Shown here piece after piece: positions 36,982-47,421 of a stretch of 64,000 nt of DNA (position 1 is its first letter; each line of letters opens with the position of its first letter). Source of the DNA: Staphylococcus equorum (GTDB taxonomy: Bacteria > Bacillota > Bacilli > Staphylococcales > Staphylococcaceae). The stretch lies in NCBI RefSeq assembly GCF_001747895.1, contig NZ_LNNB01000003.1, positions 1 through 64,000 on the forward strand, in the 5' to 3' direction. The position numbers and the translations under genes were made by a program. The notes beneath the pieces are model-generated. The model had not been told where the DNA came from. It did no database searches and saw only the letters and a program-made list of their open reading frames with translations.

Positions 36982-38163
36982 TTAGTTTAATTTCCTTTCA
37001 TTATTAATTCTTCTAGCTACTGCTAATAGCGTTCCATAGGCAATGCTTATGCTCAATATAGATGATCCACCATAGCTTAATAGCGGCAATGTTACCCCCG
37101 TTAAAGGAATGATGCCAGAGACTCCTGCTAAATTAATGAACACTTGCATAAATAAATAACTTACGACACCGACGCAAATTAATTTATAAAATTGATTTGT
37201 GGTTTTATTTGCATATATAAGTCCTTTAACTAATATAAAGCCATAAATCAGTAATATAAATAATACGCCCAGTAAACCTAATTCCTCTGAAATAACCGTG
37301 AAAATAAAATCAGTATGTGGTTCTGGTAAATACCCTAATTTAGCAATACCATTACCTAGACCTTTGCCAGTAAATCCGCCATTTCCAATTGCTGTTAAAG
37401 CACTCGTAAGTTGATACCCATCATCTTTTTCGTATTTAAATGGGTCGAGCATGACTTGAATACGTCTTAATCTGTAAAGGTTTTTAGCATCAAAAATCAA
37501 TGTATAAATACTATAAAATACAATTGGAATCACTGCGATTGCCATGATTTGAATTTTTACCTTATTTTTTAAATCTGAATAAATCAGTATGCAAGCAATA
37601 ATCGCTACTGTTAATAAAGTACCGCCCAAGTCCCCTTGCATTAAGACAAGTAATAAACTTATCCCGATGATGCCTAGTGGTGGAATGAGATGTTTCAACT
37701 GATAATCCCTTCGACTCGATACACGTTGGTTAATCACATAGGAAAGGTAAAAAATTGAGGTTAGCTTTAAAAATTCTGAAGATTGAATACTAAACAAACC
37801 TAAATTAATCCAGTTTTTGGAACCGTTGATTTCCTTACCAATTAACACAGTAATTAGCAATAGCAACAATGTACCTAACACCATCATTTTCTGTACATTG
37901 TTCTCTTTAAAAGCGTTAATGTTAACGAAACTACCAATAAATATAATAATAACTACACCCAATACCAAAAAGAGCAATTGTCTTTTCATAAAATAATTAC
38001 TTTCGATAGGCACACCGCCTGTTAATGCGCCTTTAGATGCAGATACCATACTCGCACTGTAAACCATCATTACACCTATAATACCAAGTATGATAAAACA
38101 GAGAATCATACTAAAATCCAAACCTTCTAAACGCCTGCACGCCAGTGTTAAAAATCGCTTCAT
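36982..38163 (-). CDS. FtsW/RodA-family peptidoglycan polymerase (SEDS), FtsW-like paralog
   Basis: A 393-residue SEDS protein with about ten helices. FtsW-like features are VMMVYSASMV near the start, GKEINGSKNWINLG, YQLTSALTAIGNGGFTGKGLGNGIAKLGYLPEPHTDFIFTVISEELG (with the catalytic Asp region) and TGVTLPLLSYGGSS near the end. It polymerises lipid II glycan strands with a partner transpeptidase. It lies outside the usual ftsW and rodA contexts and with a PAP2 gene, so it may be an additional, specialised copy. RBS GAGGTG. Confidence 0.88.
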   Translation of the reverse strand: MKRFLTLACRRLEGLDFSMILCFIILGIIGVMMVYSASMVSASKGALTGGVPIESNYFMKRQLLFLVLGVVIIIFIGSFVNINAFKENNVQKMMVLGTLLLLLITVLIGKEINGSKNWINLGLFSIQSSEFLKLTSIFYLSYVINQRVSSRRDYQLKHLIPPLGIIGISLLLVLMQGDLGGTLLTVAIIACILIYSDLKNKVKIQIMAIAVIPIVFYSIYTLIFDAKNLYRLRRIQVMLDPFKYEKDDGYQLTSALTAIGNGGFTGKGLGNGIAKLGYLPEPHTDFIFTVISEELGLLGVLFILLIYGFILVKGLIYANKTTNQFYKLICVGVVSYLFMQVFINLAGVSGIIPLTGVTLPLLSYGGSSILSISIAYGTLLAVARRINNERKLN

Positions 38164-38418
38164 GACTTCACCTCATTATGACTGATAGACTCCAGTAAAA
38201 CATATTTTTAACATGTCCTCAATCATACTTTAGGCTCACCTAATACTTATTTGAACACATGTATTTTCATATTATTAAATATACTGTTTTAAATAATATA
38301 CATTGTGCTACTTTTCATCTTGTGATAAACTCTATTAACGACTTAACATGTCTATAATAACCATTATATAAATGAATGATTTTTTTATAATAATTTCACT
38401 CAACAAAGGAGTTTTAAC

Positions 38419-39021
38419 TTGAATAAAGACCGTTTTGATCAAATTGCTCAAAAGTACGATGGCCCGAGTAGAATACATCTTGCCGATACAATTGCAGCCG
38501 AAGTGAATAAGGTATTCAAAAACACTTCATATCAGTCACTATTAGATTATGGTGGCGGCACTGGTCTAGTAACATTAAATATAGAGCGTCATTTTGACGA
38601 AGTCACAATGATGGATGCTGCACCTCAAATGATCAAGGTGTTTGAAAGCAAAATTGCTGAACTAGGCAAAACAAATATTCACGCATATGTAGGTGACATT
38701 CTTTCGGATGAAACACAGATTAACGCTACCTATGATGTAGTTTTCCTTTCATTAGTACTACTTCACAGCGGTGATTACAAAGCATTATTAACAGCGTTAC
38801 GTGCGAAATTAAATCCTGGTGGTCTGCTCGTTCTTGTTGATTTTAATAAGAATGAAAATGTATATCATCCAAAAGTCTATAATGGCTTTGAACAAACGGA
38901 TATCCAGCAACTATTTACTGAATTAGGTTTAACACATGTCCAATCACACACATTTTATGAAGGTGAAAATATATTTATGAATAAAGATGCGAGTTTATTT
39001 ATTGCATCTGGCCGTTCATAA
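38419..39021 (+). CDS. Class I SAM-dependent methyltransferase
   Basis: A 200-residue protein with motif I LLDYGGGTGLVTL (41-53), MMDAAPQM (motif II acidic region) and YDVVFLSLVLLHSGDY (motif IV). It resembles small-molecule or UbiE-like methyltransferases. TTG start with AAAGGAG 8 bases upstream. It is monocistronic; substrate unknown. Confidence 0.82.
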   Translation: MNKDRFDQIAQKYDGPSRIHLADTIAAEVNKVFKNTSYQSLLDYGGGTGLVTLNIERHFDEVTMMDAAPQMIKVFESKIAELGKTNIHAYVGDILSDETQINATYDVVFLSLVLLHSGDYKALLTALRAKLNPGGLLVLVDFNKNENVYHPKVYNGFEQTDIQQLFTELGLTHVQSHTFYEGENIFMNKDASLFIASGRS

Positions 39022-39032
39022 TTTGTTATACA

Positions 39033-39070
39033 AAAAAGAGAACTTCCAGCTATTGGAAGTTCTCTCAGAA
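39033..39070. terminator. Terminator after methyltransferase gene
   Basis: AGAGAACTTCCA pairs with TGGAAGTTCTCT. A near copy of the same hairpin occurs at 39283-39310 and a half copy at 39120. Confidence 0.88.
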
Positions 39071-39166
39071 CGTAGACCATCTTTGTTGATTCATTTCTTT
39101 ATTTAACACTTATTAGAAACGGAAGTTCTCTTTTTGTTAATTCAGTTATATCTTCGTTTTAGAAAA

Positions 39167-39260
39167 TGGCAGTGATTTGGGCTGACTCCTGCGGGGAAAG
39201 CACTAGTCGAAGACTACAGGCTGAGGCTGTGCCCGCGGAAAGCATGCACAAAAACTGCCA
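39167..39260. repeat. Dispersed intergenic repeat, good copy B
   Basis: About 94 bp bounded by TGGCAGT and ACTGCCA. Inner landmarks GTGATTTGGG, GACTCCTGCGGGG, CGAAGACTACAGG and CCGCGGAAAGCATGCAC. The end pairs differ from copy A at matched positions on both arms. Confidence 0.87.
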
Positions 39261-39282
39261 ATAAAGTCAGAGACTTTAAGAG

Positions 39283-39310
39283 CACTTCCAACTATTGGAA
39301 GTTCGTTTTT
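39283..39310. terminator. Terminator, second copy of the AACTTCCA hairpin
   Basis: ACTTCCA pairs with TGGAAGT, then a T run on the plus strand. It adjoins the adenosine deaminase stop. Confidence 0.65.
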
Positions 39311-40291
39311 TTATGATTGCATCACTGCTTTTAAATTTTCTTTTTCAATATCTGACAAAAAGGCATATTCGATTGCTCTTAAGTTGATAAATTCAATCTG
39401 TTCGACTGAAATCAATTGATGTTTCATTAATAACGCATACTCTTCATTTAGTGAAGTTTGAGTGACCGTACGATTATCCGTGTTAATAATAAAAGGTATA
39501 TCCTGCTCTAGCAAATAAGGTATGTTTAATTCTGTTAAATCTTTTATCGCTTTCGTTTGAACATTACTTTTCGGACACATTTCTAACATCACATTGTTTC
39601 GCTTTATTTCTTGTAACGCAGCTTCATTTTCATTAATGGCAACACCATGACCCACACGTTTTGCGCCTAATTTAATAGACTCCATAACATTATGCATACA
39701 TCCACATTCACCAGCGTGTAAAGTGAGATTAAACCCTTTATCTAAACCGTATTGAATTGTGGTACGAATATCTTCCGGTGGAAATGCTGCTTCCGGACCT
39801 GCAAAATCAATCCCACGCACCACTTCACTATCTCTCTGCTCAAGATAATCGAAAAGCGCTTCATTCACTGTAGCTTCATGCTGTCTCATTGCACAAACCA
39901 ATAAATTAATTTTGATATCCATCGTTTCTGTTGCAAGTTGGACGCCCGCTTCGACTGCTTCCAATACGTCTGCTAACGACAAGTCGTGTTCAGTATGCAA
40001 TAACGGTGCAAAGCGAATTTCTATATACTTTATATTATCTTTACTCGCTTGTTGCGCAACATCTAAGACAGCTCTTTTGAGGCTATCTTTGGTCTGCAAC
40101 ACTTTTAATATTTCATCAAAACACTGCAAATATTCATCCAGACTTTCACAATTTTCACTTACGAGCAAATGGGATTCTTTTAAAACTATATTTTGTTCAT
40201 AAGCAAGTTGCTTGATTAACGCTATACTTGTAGAACCATCGAGATGACAATGAAGTTCTATTTTAGATATATCTTGTATGGTTTTATTCAT
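39311..40291 (-). CDS. add: Adenosine deaminase family enzyme
   Basis: About 326 residues. Zinc-site motifs: ELHCHLDGS near the start, HAGECG in the middle, GHG, and TDNR near the end, where classical adenosine deaminase has TDDP. The enzyme would deaminate adenosine (or an aminopurine relative) in salvage. The ATG at 40291 follows AAGGAAGG; an earlier in-frame ATG at 40348 lacks a site. The TDN variant (Asn for the second Asp) leaves some doubt on the exact substrate. Confidence 0.82.
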   Translation of the reverse strand: MNKTIQDISKIELHCHLDGSTSIALIKQLAYEQNIVLKESHLLVSENCESLDEYLQCFDEILKVLQTKDSLKRAVLDVAQQASKDNIKYIEIRFAPLLHTEHDLSLADVLEAVEAGVQLATETMDIKINLLVCAMRQHEATVNEALFDYLEQRDSEVVRGIDFAGPEAAFPPEDIRTTIQYGLDKGFNLTLHAGECGCMHNVMESIKLGAKRVGHGVAINENEAALQEIKRNNVMLEMCPKSNVQTKAIKDLTELNIPYLLEQDIPFIINTDNRTVTQTSLNEEYALLMKHQLISVEQIEFINLRAIEYAFLSDIEKENLKAVMQS

Positions 40292-40468
40292 GTCCGAAAC
40301 CTTCCTTACTTCCAATATGTCACTATAATTATATTTTGCTGTAGACACAAAGAAAGATTTTATTAGAAATTAATTCATATACTATAACATGATTATTTTA
40401 ACATGACCATAAAACCCTCTACATTAAAGACAGATGCTAATCAATTAAAAATCATGCCCTTTAATTTA

Positions 40469-40669
40469 TTATAGTTTTCCAAAATAACCCAAAATTGTTA
40501 ATGTTATACCTAAGCCTATAAAGCACGTGAACAATATAAGTACAATCACTTTGAACTCTAGCATAAAATAACTTCTATCTTGTCCTTTATTTACTAGGAA
40601 AACACCACAAAACACTACTAAGATCAATATAATAAGCAAACTATAAGCAATTATATTTAAGATTTCCAT
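40469..40669 (-). CDS. Small two-helix membrane protein
   Basis: 66 residues with helices at about 6-26 and 41-62 separated by a short charged loop (KGQDRSYF). A good AAAGGGG site precedes the ATG. No family recognised. Confidence 0.6.
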   Translation of the reverse strand: MEILNIIAYSLLIILILVVFCGVFLVNKGQDRSYFMLEFKVIVLILFTCFIGLGITLTILGYFGKL

Positions 40670-40741
40670 CCATATTCCCCTTTCGTGTTTTATCTTTATT
40701 AAATACTTAAATCAACACACCACAAGATTTAACTCATCTAT

Positions 40742-41341
40742 CTAAATATATTGATACAGCTTCAAATAGTTAATAATTTTATTTACAGATTGCTCGATAC
40801 TATCTTTTTCTGTATCTATGACTATTTCTGGTGTTTCTGGTGTTTCATAAGGTGCACTGATACCTGTAAATCCAGCAATTTCTCCACTTCTAGCTTTCTG
40901 ATACAACCCCTTAGGATCTCTCGCTTCACATTCCTCGAGACTGCATAATGTATGCACTTCTATAAATTCGTCCTTTTGTAATAAGCTACGTACCGTGTCA
41001 CGATCCGCTTGATAAGGTGAAATAAATGCAGAAACAGTGATTAACCCTGCATCTACCATTAACTTTCCTACTTCGCCAATCCGTCTAATATTTTCTGTAC
41101 GGTCTTCTGGACTAAACCCAAGATTATTGTTAAGTCCATGTCTGACATTATCTCCATCTAATCTATACGTATGTATCTGGCGTTGAAACAATGCTTTTTC
41201 TAACGCAACAGACACCGTCGATTTACCAGACCCTGATAATCCAGTAAACCAAATCAATACACTTTTGTGGTCGTTACGGCGTTGTCTTTCTTCTTTTTTA
41301 ACTTCGGATTCATGCCATGTAATATGTTGAGATGTGTTCAT
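40742..41341 (-). CDS. cysC: Adenylyl-sulfate (APS) kinase
   Basis: A 199-residue enzyme that phosphorylates APS to PAPS. P-loop GLSGSGKST (34-42), [16 protein letters not shown] and the [13 protein letters not shown] region are all present. It is the last gene of the sulfate operon, 18 bp after sat. The CysH of this cluster looks like an APS-type reductase, so this kinase may be a bypass or a PAPS supplier. Confidence 0.95.
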   Translation of the reverse strand: MNTSQHITWHESEVKKEERQRRNDHKSVLIWFTGLSGSGKSTVSVALEKALFQRQIHTYRLDGDNVRHGLNNNLGFSPEDRTENIRRIGEVGKLMVDAGLITVSAFISPYQADRDTVRSLLQKDEFIEVHTLCSLEECEARDPKGLYQKARSGEIAGFTGISAPYETPETPEIVIDTEKDSIEQSVNKIINYLKLYQYI

Positions 41342-41359
41342 TCACTTCACTCCTTTAAA

Positions 41360-42538
41360 TTATTGCTCTTGCAAGCCTTTAATCAATACTTCTGCTACTT
41401 CTGGTCTTGAAAATGCCTTAGGTAGTGATTCTCCATTTTTAAGCTTTTCACGAACTTTTGTACCACTCAAATGTAAATGTGAGGAAGCGTCATGTGGACA
41501 TGTTTTTGCAGTCGCCATATTTTCACAAGTTTTGCAGTAAAACGCATGTTCGAATTTCAAAATTTGTATTCCTAACTCTGCTTCATATTTAGAAATAAGC
41601 TCTTGTGCTTCATAAGTACCATAGTAGTTACCTACACCAGCATGATCGCGTCCAACAATAAAATGTGTACAGCCATAATTTTTTCTTACTGTCGCATGTA
41701 ATATTGCCTCTCGTGGACCAGCATAGCGCATTGCCGCAGGATAAATGACTAAGCGTGCTTTATTTTCCGGGTAATAATTATTAAGAATGACTTCATAACT
41801 CTCCATGCGTACAGCAGCTGGAATATCGTCAGATTTTGTCTCTCCAACTAATGGATTCAATAATAGTCCATCAACAGATTCTAAAGCTGCTTTTTGTATG
41901 TACTCGTGTGCTCTATGTACTGGATTTCTTGTTTGGAATCCTACAACTGTCTTCCAATTCAAGTCATTAAATAATTGTCGCGTTTCAGCCGGATCTAAAT
42001 GATAATCTACAAAATCGTCATGCTTTGGTCGATCTAGTAAATAGATTGGTCCAGCAAGATAGACATTCCCTTTTTCATATACTTTCTTCACGCCAGGGTG
42101 GTCAATGTCTGTAGTACCATATACACGTTGCGCTTCTTTCTCTTTGTCGTACGTATATTTTTCCTCTAATTCAAGTACGCCATATAAATGCTCGTCTTCA
42201 CCATATAATGCGACACGTGTTCCTATCTCTAGTTGCTTTGCTTTATCTTCAGTTACAGGTAAAGTGATGGGAATACTCCACACTAAGCCATTACTTAAAT
42301 GTAAGTCTTCTACTACATTTGTATAGTCTGCTTCATTCATAAATCCTGTTAACGGACTGAACCCACCAATACCAATAAGCTCTAAATCTGACAAACTCCA
42401 TGGATTCAGTGTAATAGTAGATAATGATTTCGACTCGGCCAATAATTCCTTTTTTAGTAAGTCACTCACTTCTCTGTTAATGAGTTTCCCACCATGTGCT
42501 TCAATCGTATTTGCAATTGATTCTGTTGTTAATGTCAT
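41360..42538 (-). CDS. sat: Sulfate adenylyltransferase (ATP sulfurylase)
   Basis: A 392-residue single-subunit enzyme that activates sulfate with ATP to APS. Key motifs: [14 protein letters not shown] (HxxH nucleotide site), [12 protein letters not shown], and a Cys-rich zinc-like site [16 protein letters not shown]. Part of the minus-strand sulfate block, 22 bp after the TSUP permease gene. Confidence 0.95.
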   Translation of the reverse strand: MTLTTESIANTIEAHGGKLINREVSDLLKKELLAESKSLSTITLNPWSLSDLELIGIGGFSPLTGFMNEADYTNVVEDLHLSNGLVWSIPITLPVTEDKAKQLEIGTRVALYGEDEHLYGVLELEEKYTYDKEKEAQRVYGTTDIDHPGVKKVYEKGNVYLAGPIYLLDRPKHDDFVDYHLDPAETRQLFNDLNWKTVVGFQTRNPVHRAHEYIQKAALESVDGLLLNPLVGETKSDDIPAAVRMESYEVILNNYYPENKARLVIYPAAMRYAGPREAILHATVRKNYGCTHFIVGRDHAGVGNYYGTYEAQELISKYEAELGIQILKFEHAFYCKTCENMATAKTCPHDASSHLHLSGTKVREKLKNGESLPKAFSRPEVAEVLIKGLQEQ

Positions 42539-42560
42539 ACTTATACACTTCCTTTATGTT

Positions 42561-43466
42561 TTAATCTAGTTCATTCGTGTTTGCTTTATTTTTAGAAATT
42601 GAAAATGATAATTTTTTATTTTGATATAACGCATAAGTAATTAAAATAATCCAAATGACAATAAGCGATACTTTAATTGTTATGGATATTACTGGTGTTG
42701 GGTCAAAAACGCTGATTAAAGAACTACTATTAGTAAAGATAATCAAACCACTTACGCAAACCGCTAAGATATTCACCGGTAAAATTTTAACAAGCCAAGC
42801 TGCGAAAGGTGCTGCAATCAACCCTCCAATACTCAATGAAACCACTAAACCTAAATTAATCTGACTCCAACCTAAAAAGATAATAAAGCTAATTGATGCT
42901 GAGAGTGCCACGAAAAATTCACTCGCAGACACGGTACCAATTGCATATCTTGGCTCTAACTTTTTTTGAGCTAATAACAATGGTGTGTTGACTGGCCCCC
43001 AGCCCCCGCCACCAATTGAATCAAGGAAACCTGCAATTGCGCCTTGTGGAATCATAGCGTAACGCCCTATTTTACTTGCATCTTTTTGTACTTGGTTGTC
43101 TTTTTTAAATAAAAATTGGTATAAAATGTAAAAACCCATAGTTAATAAAAACACAGCAATAAAAGGCTTAATTAAATTACTATGTATATGACTTAAAAAC
43201 GCCGCTCCAATAAATGCTGTAATTGCGCCTGGAATTGCTAATTTAATCATTGTCGGCTTGTGCACATTTTCAAACTTCCAGTGTGCTGTGCCAGAAGCAG
43301 CAGTTGTTGCAACTTCAGCAAAATGAATCGTTGCAGATGCGATTGCTGGCGCTATACCGAAAGTTAATAATATTGAGGAAGAAGATGCACCGAATCCCAT
43401 ACCAAGGGAACCATCTATCAATTGTGCGAGAAATCCTGCAAGTGCGAAGATAAATAACTTATACAT
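42561..43466 (-). CDS. TSUP-family sulfate/sulfite transporter
   Basis: A 301-residue membrane protein (TauE/SafE family) with about eight or nine helices; two halves each carry a G-rich motif (DGSLGMGFGA and DSIGGGGWGPV). Its place inside the sulfate block suggests sulfate uptake or sulfite export. Transport direction cannot be decided from sequence. Confidence 0.85.
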   Translation of the reverse strand: MYKLFIFALAGFLAQLIDGSLGMGFGASSSSILLTFGIAPAIASATIHFAEVATTAASGTAHWKFENVHKPTMIKLAIPGAITAFIGAAFLSHIHSNLIKPFIAVFLLTMGFYILYQFLFKKDNQVQKDASKIGRYAMIPQGAIAGFLDSIGGGGWGPVNTPLLLAQKKLEPRYAIGTVSASEFFVALSASISFIIFLGWSQINLGLVVSLSIGGLIAAPFAAWLVKILPVNILAVCVSGLIIFTNSSSLISVFDPTPVISITIKVSLIVIWIILITYALYQNKKLSFSISKNKANTNELD

Positions 43467-43491
43467 GTGTCATACTCCTTCCGAATTGTGT

Positions 43492-44103
43492 TTAATTCAG
43501 TGAATCAAGCCATTTAACCACATCTCTTTGGTTATCTTTTTCCAAATAACAATCTGCTAAAATTGATTTCAAAAATCTTTGCTTTTCTAATGAAGATAAC
43601 GAACTCCGTTTAACGCGTTGTCTACATTCATATAAGAAATTTACATACACTTCATAACGACTCGTAAACTGTTGTTGAAATTCAGCGAGAATTTGTGCTG
43701 TAAGCGCTGGGCTTGCACCGTTTGTAGAAATACTTAATGTCAACTTGCCACGTCGTAATATGCTTGGAAATACCACATCACCTGAGGTCGATGCTCCAGC
43801 CATATTTATCATTGCGTGACTTGGTTTATGTTGCAATACACATTGATTTGTAGATGCGCTATTTGTCGCTACAACAATGAAATCTGCCTGCTGGATATCG
43901 TTAATTTCAAATAATTTTTCACTCCATTTTATTGCTGAGTGTTGAACCATATCTTTCAAATTTTCAGTAATAGTGGGGCTAATCACATGAATGTCTTTGG
44001 CATAATTGACTAAAGTATTCACTCTTCGTTCTGCAACTTTACCCCCGCCAATTACAAAGACTTTCTTATTTGAAATATCAATCATGAGTGGAATCAATGG
44101 CAT
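43492..44103 (-). CDS. Precorrin-2 dehydrogenase (siroheme synthase N-terminal type)
   Basis: A 203-residue protein with the Rossmann motif VIGGGKVAERRV (17-28) and the CysG N-terminal order through NMAG and SISTNGASPALT. It oxidises precorrin-2 to sirohydrochlorin with NAD, the second step of siroheme synthesis. The methyltransferase and chelatase are encoded by the two genes upstream. Confidence 0.92.
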   Translation of the reverse strand: MPLIPLMIDISNKKVFVIGGGKVAERRVNTLVNYAKDIHVISPTITENLKDMVQHSAIKWSEKLFEINDIQQADFIVVATNSASTNQCVLQHKPSHAMINMAGASTSGDVVFPSILRRGKLTLSISTNGASPALTAQILAEFQQQFTSRYEVYVNFLYECRQRVKRSSLSSLEKQRFLKSILADCYLEKDNQRDVVKWLDSLN

Positions 44104-44139
44104 TATGTCACTCCTTACTATCTTGAGTACTTAAGACTG

Positions 44140-44880
44140 TTACTGGTTTACAGTTTCAAATGTTGCTTCTACACGTTCTTTTAATGCAATTTGTAAATGA
44201 CTATGGTTGCCAAGTCGGTCACACAGTACAATGCCATGCTCTACTTGATAGTCATCTATAGTTGTTGCTATGTGACGTTCTAAAATACCTGTAAACCACA
44301 AATATGGAACTACAAATATTTGTGAATGTGCTTTATTGACTGCATCTTGAAGCGCTTCTTCAAATGAAGGCCCACACGCAGCCAAATAACACACTTCGAT
44401 GTCTAAATGAATATTTTTATCTTGTAACTGCGCTTTGATTGTCGAGAGGTCATTTTGTGTTTGAGGATTATAACTCCCCCTGCCCACGATCAATACTTTC
44501 GCATCCATATTAGGTGTCATATGTGTTTCTTCAATTCTTTGATGTAGTATTTCAGTTAACCGGCGTTGTACCCCTAATGGTTTTCCATAAGAAACTTTGA
44601 CATGTGGGTACATTTGCTGATTTCGTTGAATTTCTGTCGGTATATCTTTGAAATAATGTCCTGCGCTTAGTAAAAGTACGGGTATCACAGAAATTTCAGT
44701 TGCTCCTTTATTGACTAATCGCTGAAAGCCTTGTGACAAGTTAGGCTGTGTTAATTCTAAAAAGCATGTTTCTTGTAATGGCACATCGATTTGATTTTTA
44801 ACTAATTCAATAAAGTTCACAGCTTCTGTAACAGCTTCATCTACTCTACTACCGTGGCTGACATATAAGACGCCTCGCAT
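44140..44880 (-). CDS. Sirohydrochlorin ferrochelatase (SirB/CbiX type)
   Basis: A 246-residue chelatase with two repeated halves, each with a metal-site His: LYVSHGSRVDEA near the start (His9) and GHYFKDIP, then IVGRGSYNPQTQ in the second half. It inserts iron into sirohydrochlorin to give siroheme for CysI. Spacing to the uroporphyrinogen methyltransferase gene is 14 bp. Confidence 0.9.
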   Translation of the reverse strand: MRGVLYVSHGSRVDEAVTEAVNFIELVKNQIDVPLQETCFLELTQPNLSQGFQRLVNKGATEISVIPVLLLSAGHYFKDIPTEIQRNQQMYPHVKVSYGKPLGVQRRLTEILHQRIEETHMTPNMDAKVLIVGRGSYNPQTQNDLSTIKAQLQDKNIHLDIEVCYLAACGPSFEEALQDAVNKAHSQIFVVPYLWFTGILERHIATTIDDYQVEHGIVLCDRLGNHSHLQIALKERVEATFETVNQ

Positions 44881-44894
44881 ACTAAGACCTCCCT

Positions 44895-45668
44895 CTATTG
44901 ATATGTTAAATTCGCAAGTGACGCTTCTGATTGTCCCGCTTCAAACCAACTGATATGTTCTCTTAATTTGACCACTTCGCCTACGACAATCATTGCTGGG
45001 TTTTCAATATCTTTGGCAACTTCCACAATGTTCATCAAGTTACCAACCACTGTCTTTTGATTCTCTGATGTACCAAGCTGAACCAAAGCAACCGGTGTAT
45101 CAATGGGACGTCCATGTTTAATCAATAGTTCACTAATTTCTGGTAATTTTTTGACACCCATATAAATGCACAGTGTTTCTGGACCGAGAGCAAGATGTTT
45201 CCAATACGAATCTTTATCTATATTCTTATTAATCACACCTGTAACAAAGGCAACAGATGAACTATAATCTCTATGTGTAACGGGGATACCTGCATATGCA
45301 GGTGCTGCGATACCTGATGTAATACCTGGCACAATTTCAAATGGAATTTGATGTTCTGCTAAAATTTCTGCTTCTTCTCCACCTCTTCCAAAAATAAAAG
45401 GATCTCCACCTTTTAATCTTGTAATGGTTTGACCTTTTTTCGCAAAATTCACTAACAACTTATTCGTATCTTCTTGTGATAAAGAATGACGATAAGGGTC
45501 TTTCCCACAATACATAAACTTCGCTTGCGGCGATGCATGACTTAATAACTTTTTGTTTACTAGTCGATCATATAAAATGATGTCTGCTTGTTGAATCGCT
45601 TTTAATCCCTTTACTGTGATTAAATCAGGATCGCCTGGACCCGCGCCTACTAAAAATACTTTGCCCAT
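44895..45668 (-). CDS. Uroporphyrinogen-III C-methyltransferase
   Basis: A 257-residue SUMT enzyme that makes precorrin-2. Motifs: VGAGPGDPDLITVKG (7-21), RLKGGDPFIFGRGGEE, VPGITSG and PVTHRDYSSS. It is a stand-alone methyltransferase, not fused as in enterobacterial CysG. First of the three siroheme genes, right after cysI. Confidence 0.95.
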   Translation of the reverse strand: MGKVFLVGAGPGDPDLITVKGLKAIQQADIILYDRLVNKKLLSHASPQAKFMYCGKDPYRHSLSQEDTNKLLVNFAKKGQTITRLKGGDPFIFGRGGEEAEILAEHQIPFEIVPGITSGIAAPAYAGIPVTHRDYSSSVAFVTGVINKNIDKDSYWKHLALGPETLCIYMGVKKLPEISELLIKHGRPIDTPVALVQLGTSENQKTVVGNLMNIVEVAKDIENPAMIVVGEVVKLREHISWFEAGQSEASLANLTYQ

Positions 45669-45691
45669 CTTGACACCACCTTCTCAATTTA

Positions 45692-47401
45692 TTAGCTATG
45701 AAATACTTGACCGTCCTTAACCTCGGCTACGATGCCTGCACGTATGACGAAATCACCAAAATGTTCACCCTCGTTTCTTTCTTTCGCATATTGGATTAAT
45801 ATAGGTCTCAAGCTTTCTAAAATCTCAGCTTCTGCTATATTTTCTTTGAAAATTTTATTTAATCGATCGCCTGTAAAGCCGCCACCCAAGTACATGTTAT
45901 ATTTTCCTGGGCCCTTACCTATAAATGCAATTTCTGCTAATGCAGGTCTGGCACATCCGTTAGGGCAACCTGTCATTCGAATCGTAATTTCTTCGTCGTT
46001 TAATCCTGCTTCATCTAATAATTCTTCGATTTTTCCAATAAGTGATGGTAAATAACGTTCGGATTCAGCCATCGCTAAACCACAAGTCGGAAAAGCAACA
46101 CATGCCATAGAATTTCGTCTTAATCCTGTATAATGTTCGCCATCTGTTAGACTATATTCTGAGATGATTTTTTCTATCTTTGGCTTATCACTGTCAGAAA
46201 CATGCGCAATAACTAAATTTTGGTTAGGAGTTAGTCTAAAATCACCTTTATGAATTTGAGCAATTTCTCTTAACGCTGTTTTTAATTTATAGTCATCCGT
46301 ATCTTTGACCCGACCATTTTGTATAAATAGCGTGAAGTGCCACTTACCGCTGCCTTCTGTCCAACCATAGCGATCTCCATTATGGTCAAAATGATATGGT
46401 CGCTCACTTTCTAATTGCCATCCAAGACGTGCGTTTAATTCATTTTTAACCCACTCTACGCCTTTGCGATCTACTGTATATTTAAAACGTGCGTTCGTAC
46501 GGTCTTCACGATTACCATGGTCTCGTTGAATCGTTAATATTTTTTCACAAACGTCCACAACTTCTGCTTTAGGAAAATAGCCAATCAGCCGACCTACTTG
46601 AGGATAGGTAGCTGTATTGCCATGTTTCATTCCCATGCCACCACCAATTGTTACATTGAAACCGACGAGTTCGTCTTGTTCTATAATGGCAATCAAACCA
46701 ACATCTTGTGAATAAACATCGATATCATTTGAAGGTGGTACTGCAATACCAATCTTGAATTTACGTGGAAGATACGTTTTACCGTACATTGGCTCAGGTT
46801 CTGCATCACTCGTGTCTAATACTTTCTCACCATCTAACCAAATTTCATGATAGGCTTGCGTCTTCGGTGACAAGTGTCGACTAATATCATTCGCAATTTG
46901 ATTAATTTCTCCATGTACATGAGACTGATAAGGATTCGGATTACACATCACATTACGATTCACATCACCACAAGCTGCTAAAGAATCTAGTAATGCCTGA
47001 TTTATACTTTGCATAGAACTTTTTAAATTTTTCTTTAAAATGCCATGAAATTGAAATGCTTGTCTTGTCGTAAGTTTGATTGTTCCATTGGCATAAGTAT
47101 TCGCAATATCGTCCATCGCAATCCACTGTTCAGCCGTTGAAGCACCGCCTGGCGCACGTACTCTGATCATGAAACTGTATGCCGGTTCTAATTTTTGCTT
47201 ACGACGTTCATCTCTAATATCTCGGTCGTCCTGCATATAACTGCCATGAAACTTTAAAAGTTTTGTATCATCTTCTGTAATCGAACCAGTAATTCTATCT
47301 GCTAAACCTTCAACAATCGTGCCACGGAGATAATTACTATGCTCTTTGATACGTTCTAATTCATCGAGTTTGTCAGAAAAACTCACATTCGTTTCAGCCA
47401 T
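45692..47401 (-). CDS. cysI: Sulfite reductase hemoprotein beta subunit
   Basis: A 569-residue siroheme and [4Fe-4S] protein reducing sulfite to sulfide. The four cluster cysteines lie in [11 protein letters not shown] (C-X5-C) and [11 protein letters not shown] (C-X3-C); [11 protein letters not shown] and [11 protein letters not shown] are siroheme-binding Arg/Lys regions. It lies 20 bp downstream of cysJ. Confidence 0.97.
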   Translation of the reverse strand: MAETNVSFSDKLDELERIKEHSNYLRGTIVEGLADRITGSITEDDTKLLKFHGSYMQDDRDIRDERRKQKLEPAYSFMIRVRAPGGASTAEQWIAMDDIANTYANGTIKLTTRQAFQFHGILKKNLKSSMQSINQALLDSLAACGDVNRNVMCNPNPYQSHVHGEINQIANDISRHLSPKTQAYHEIWLDGEKVLDTSDAEPEPMYGKTYLPRKFKIGIAVPPSNDIDVYSQDVGLIAIIEQDELVGFNVTIGGGMGMKHGNTATYPQVGRLIGYFPKAEVVDVCEKILTIQRDHGNREDRTNARFKYTVDRKGVEWVKNELNARLGWQLESERPYHFDHNGDRYGWTEGSGKWHFTLFIQNGRVKDTDDYKLKTALREIAQIHKGDFRLTPNQNLVIAHVSDSDKPKIEKIISEYSLTDGEHYTGLRRNSMACVAFPTCGLAMAESERYLPSLIGKIEELLDEAGLNDEEITIRMTGCPNGCARPALAEIAFIGKGPGKYNMYLGGGFTGDRLNKIFKENIAEAEILESLRPILIQYAKERNEGEHFGDFVIRAGIVAEVKDGQVFHS

Positions 47402-47421
47402 ACATCATCCCTACCTCTCTT

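Noticed and set aside
36234-39260. CRISPR array or tandem repeats
   Set aside because: Copies are about 3 kb apart with no regular spacing or spacers.
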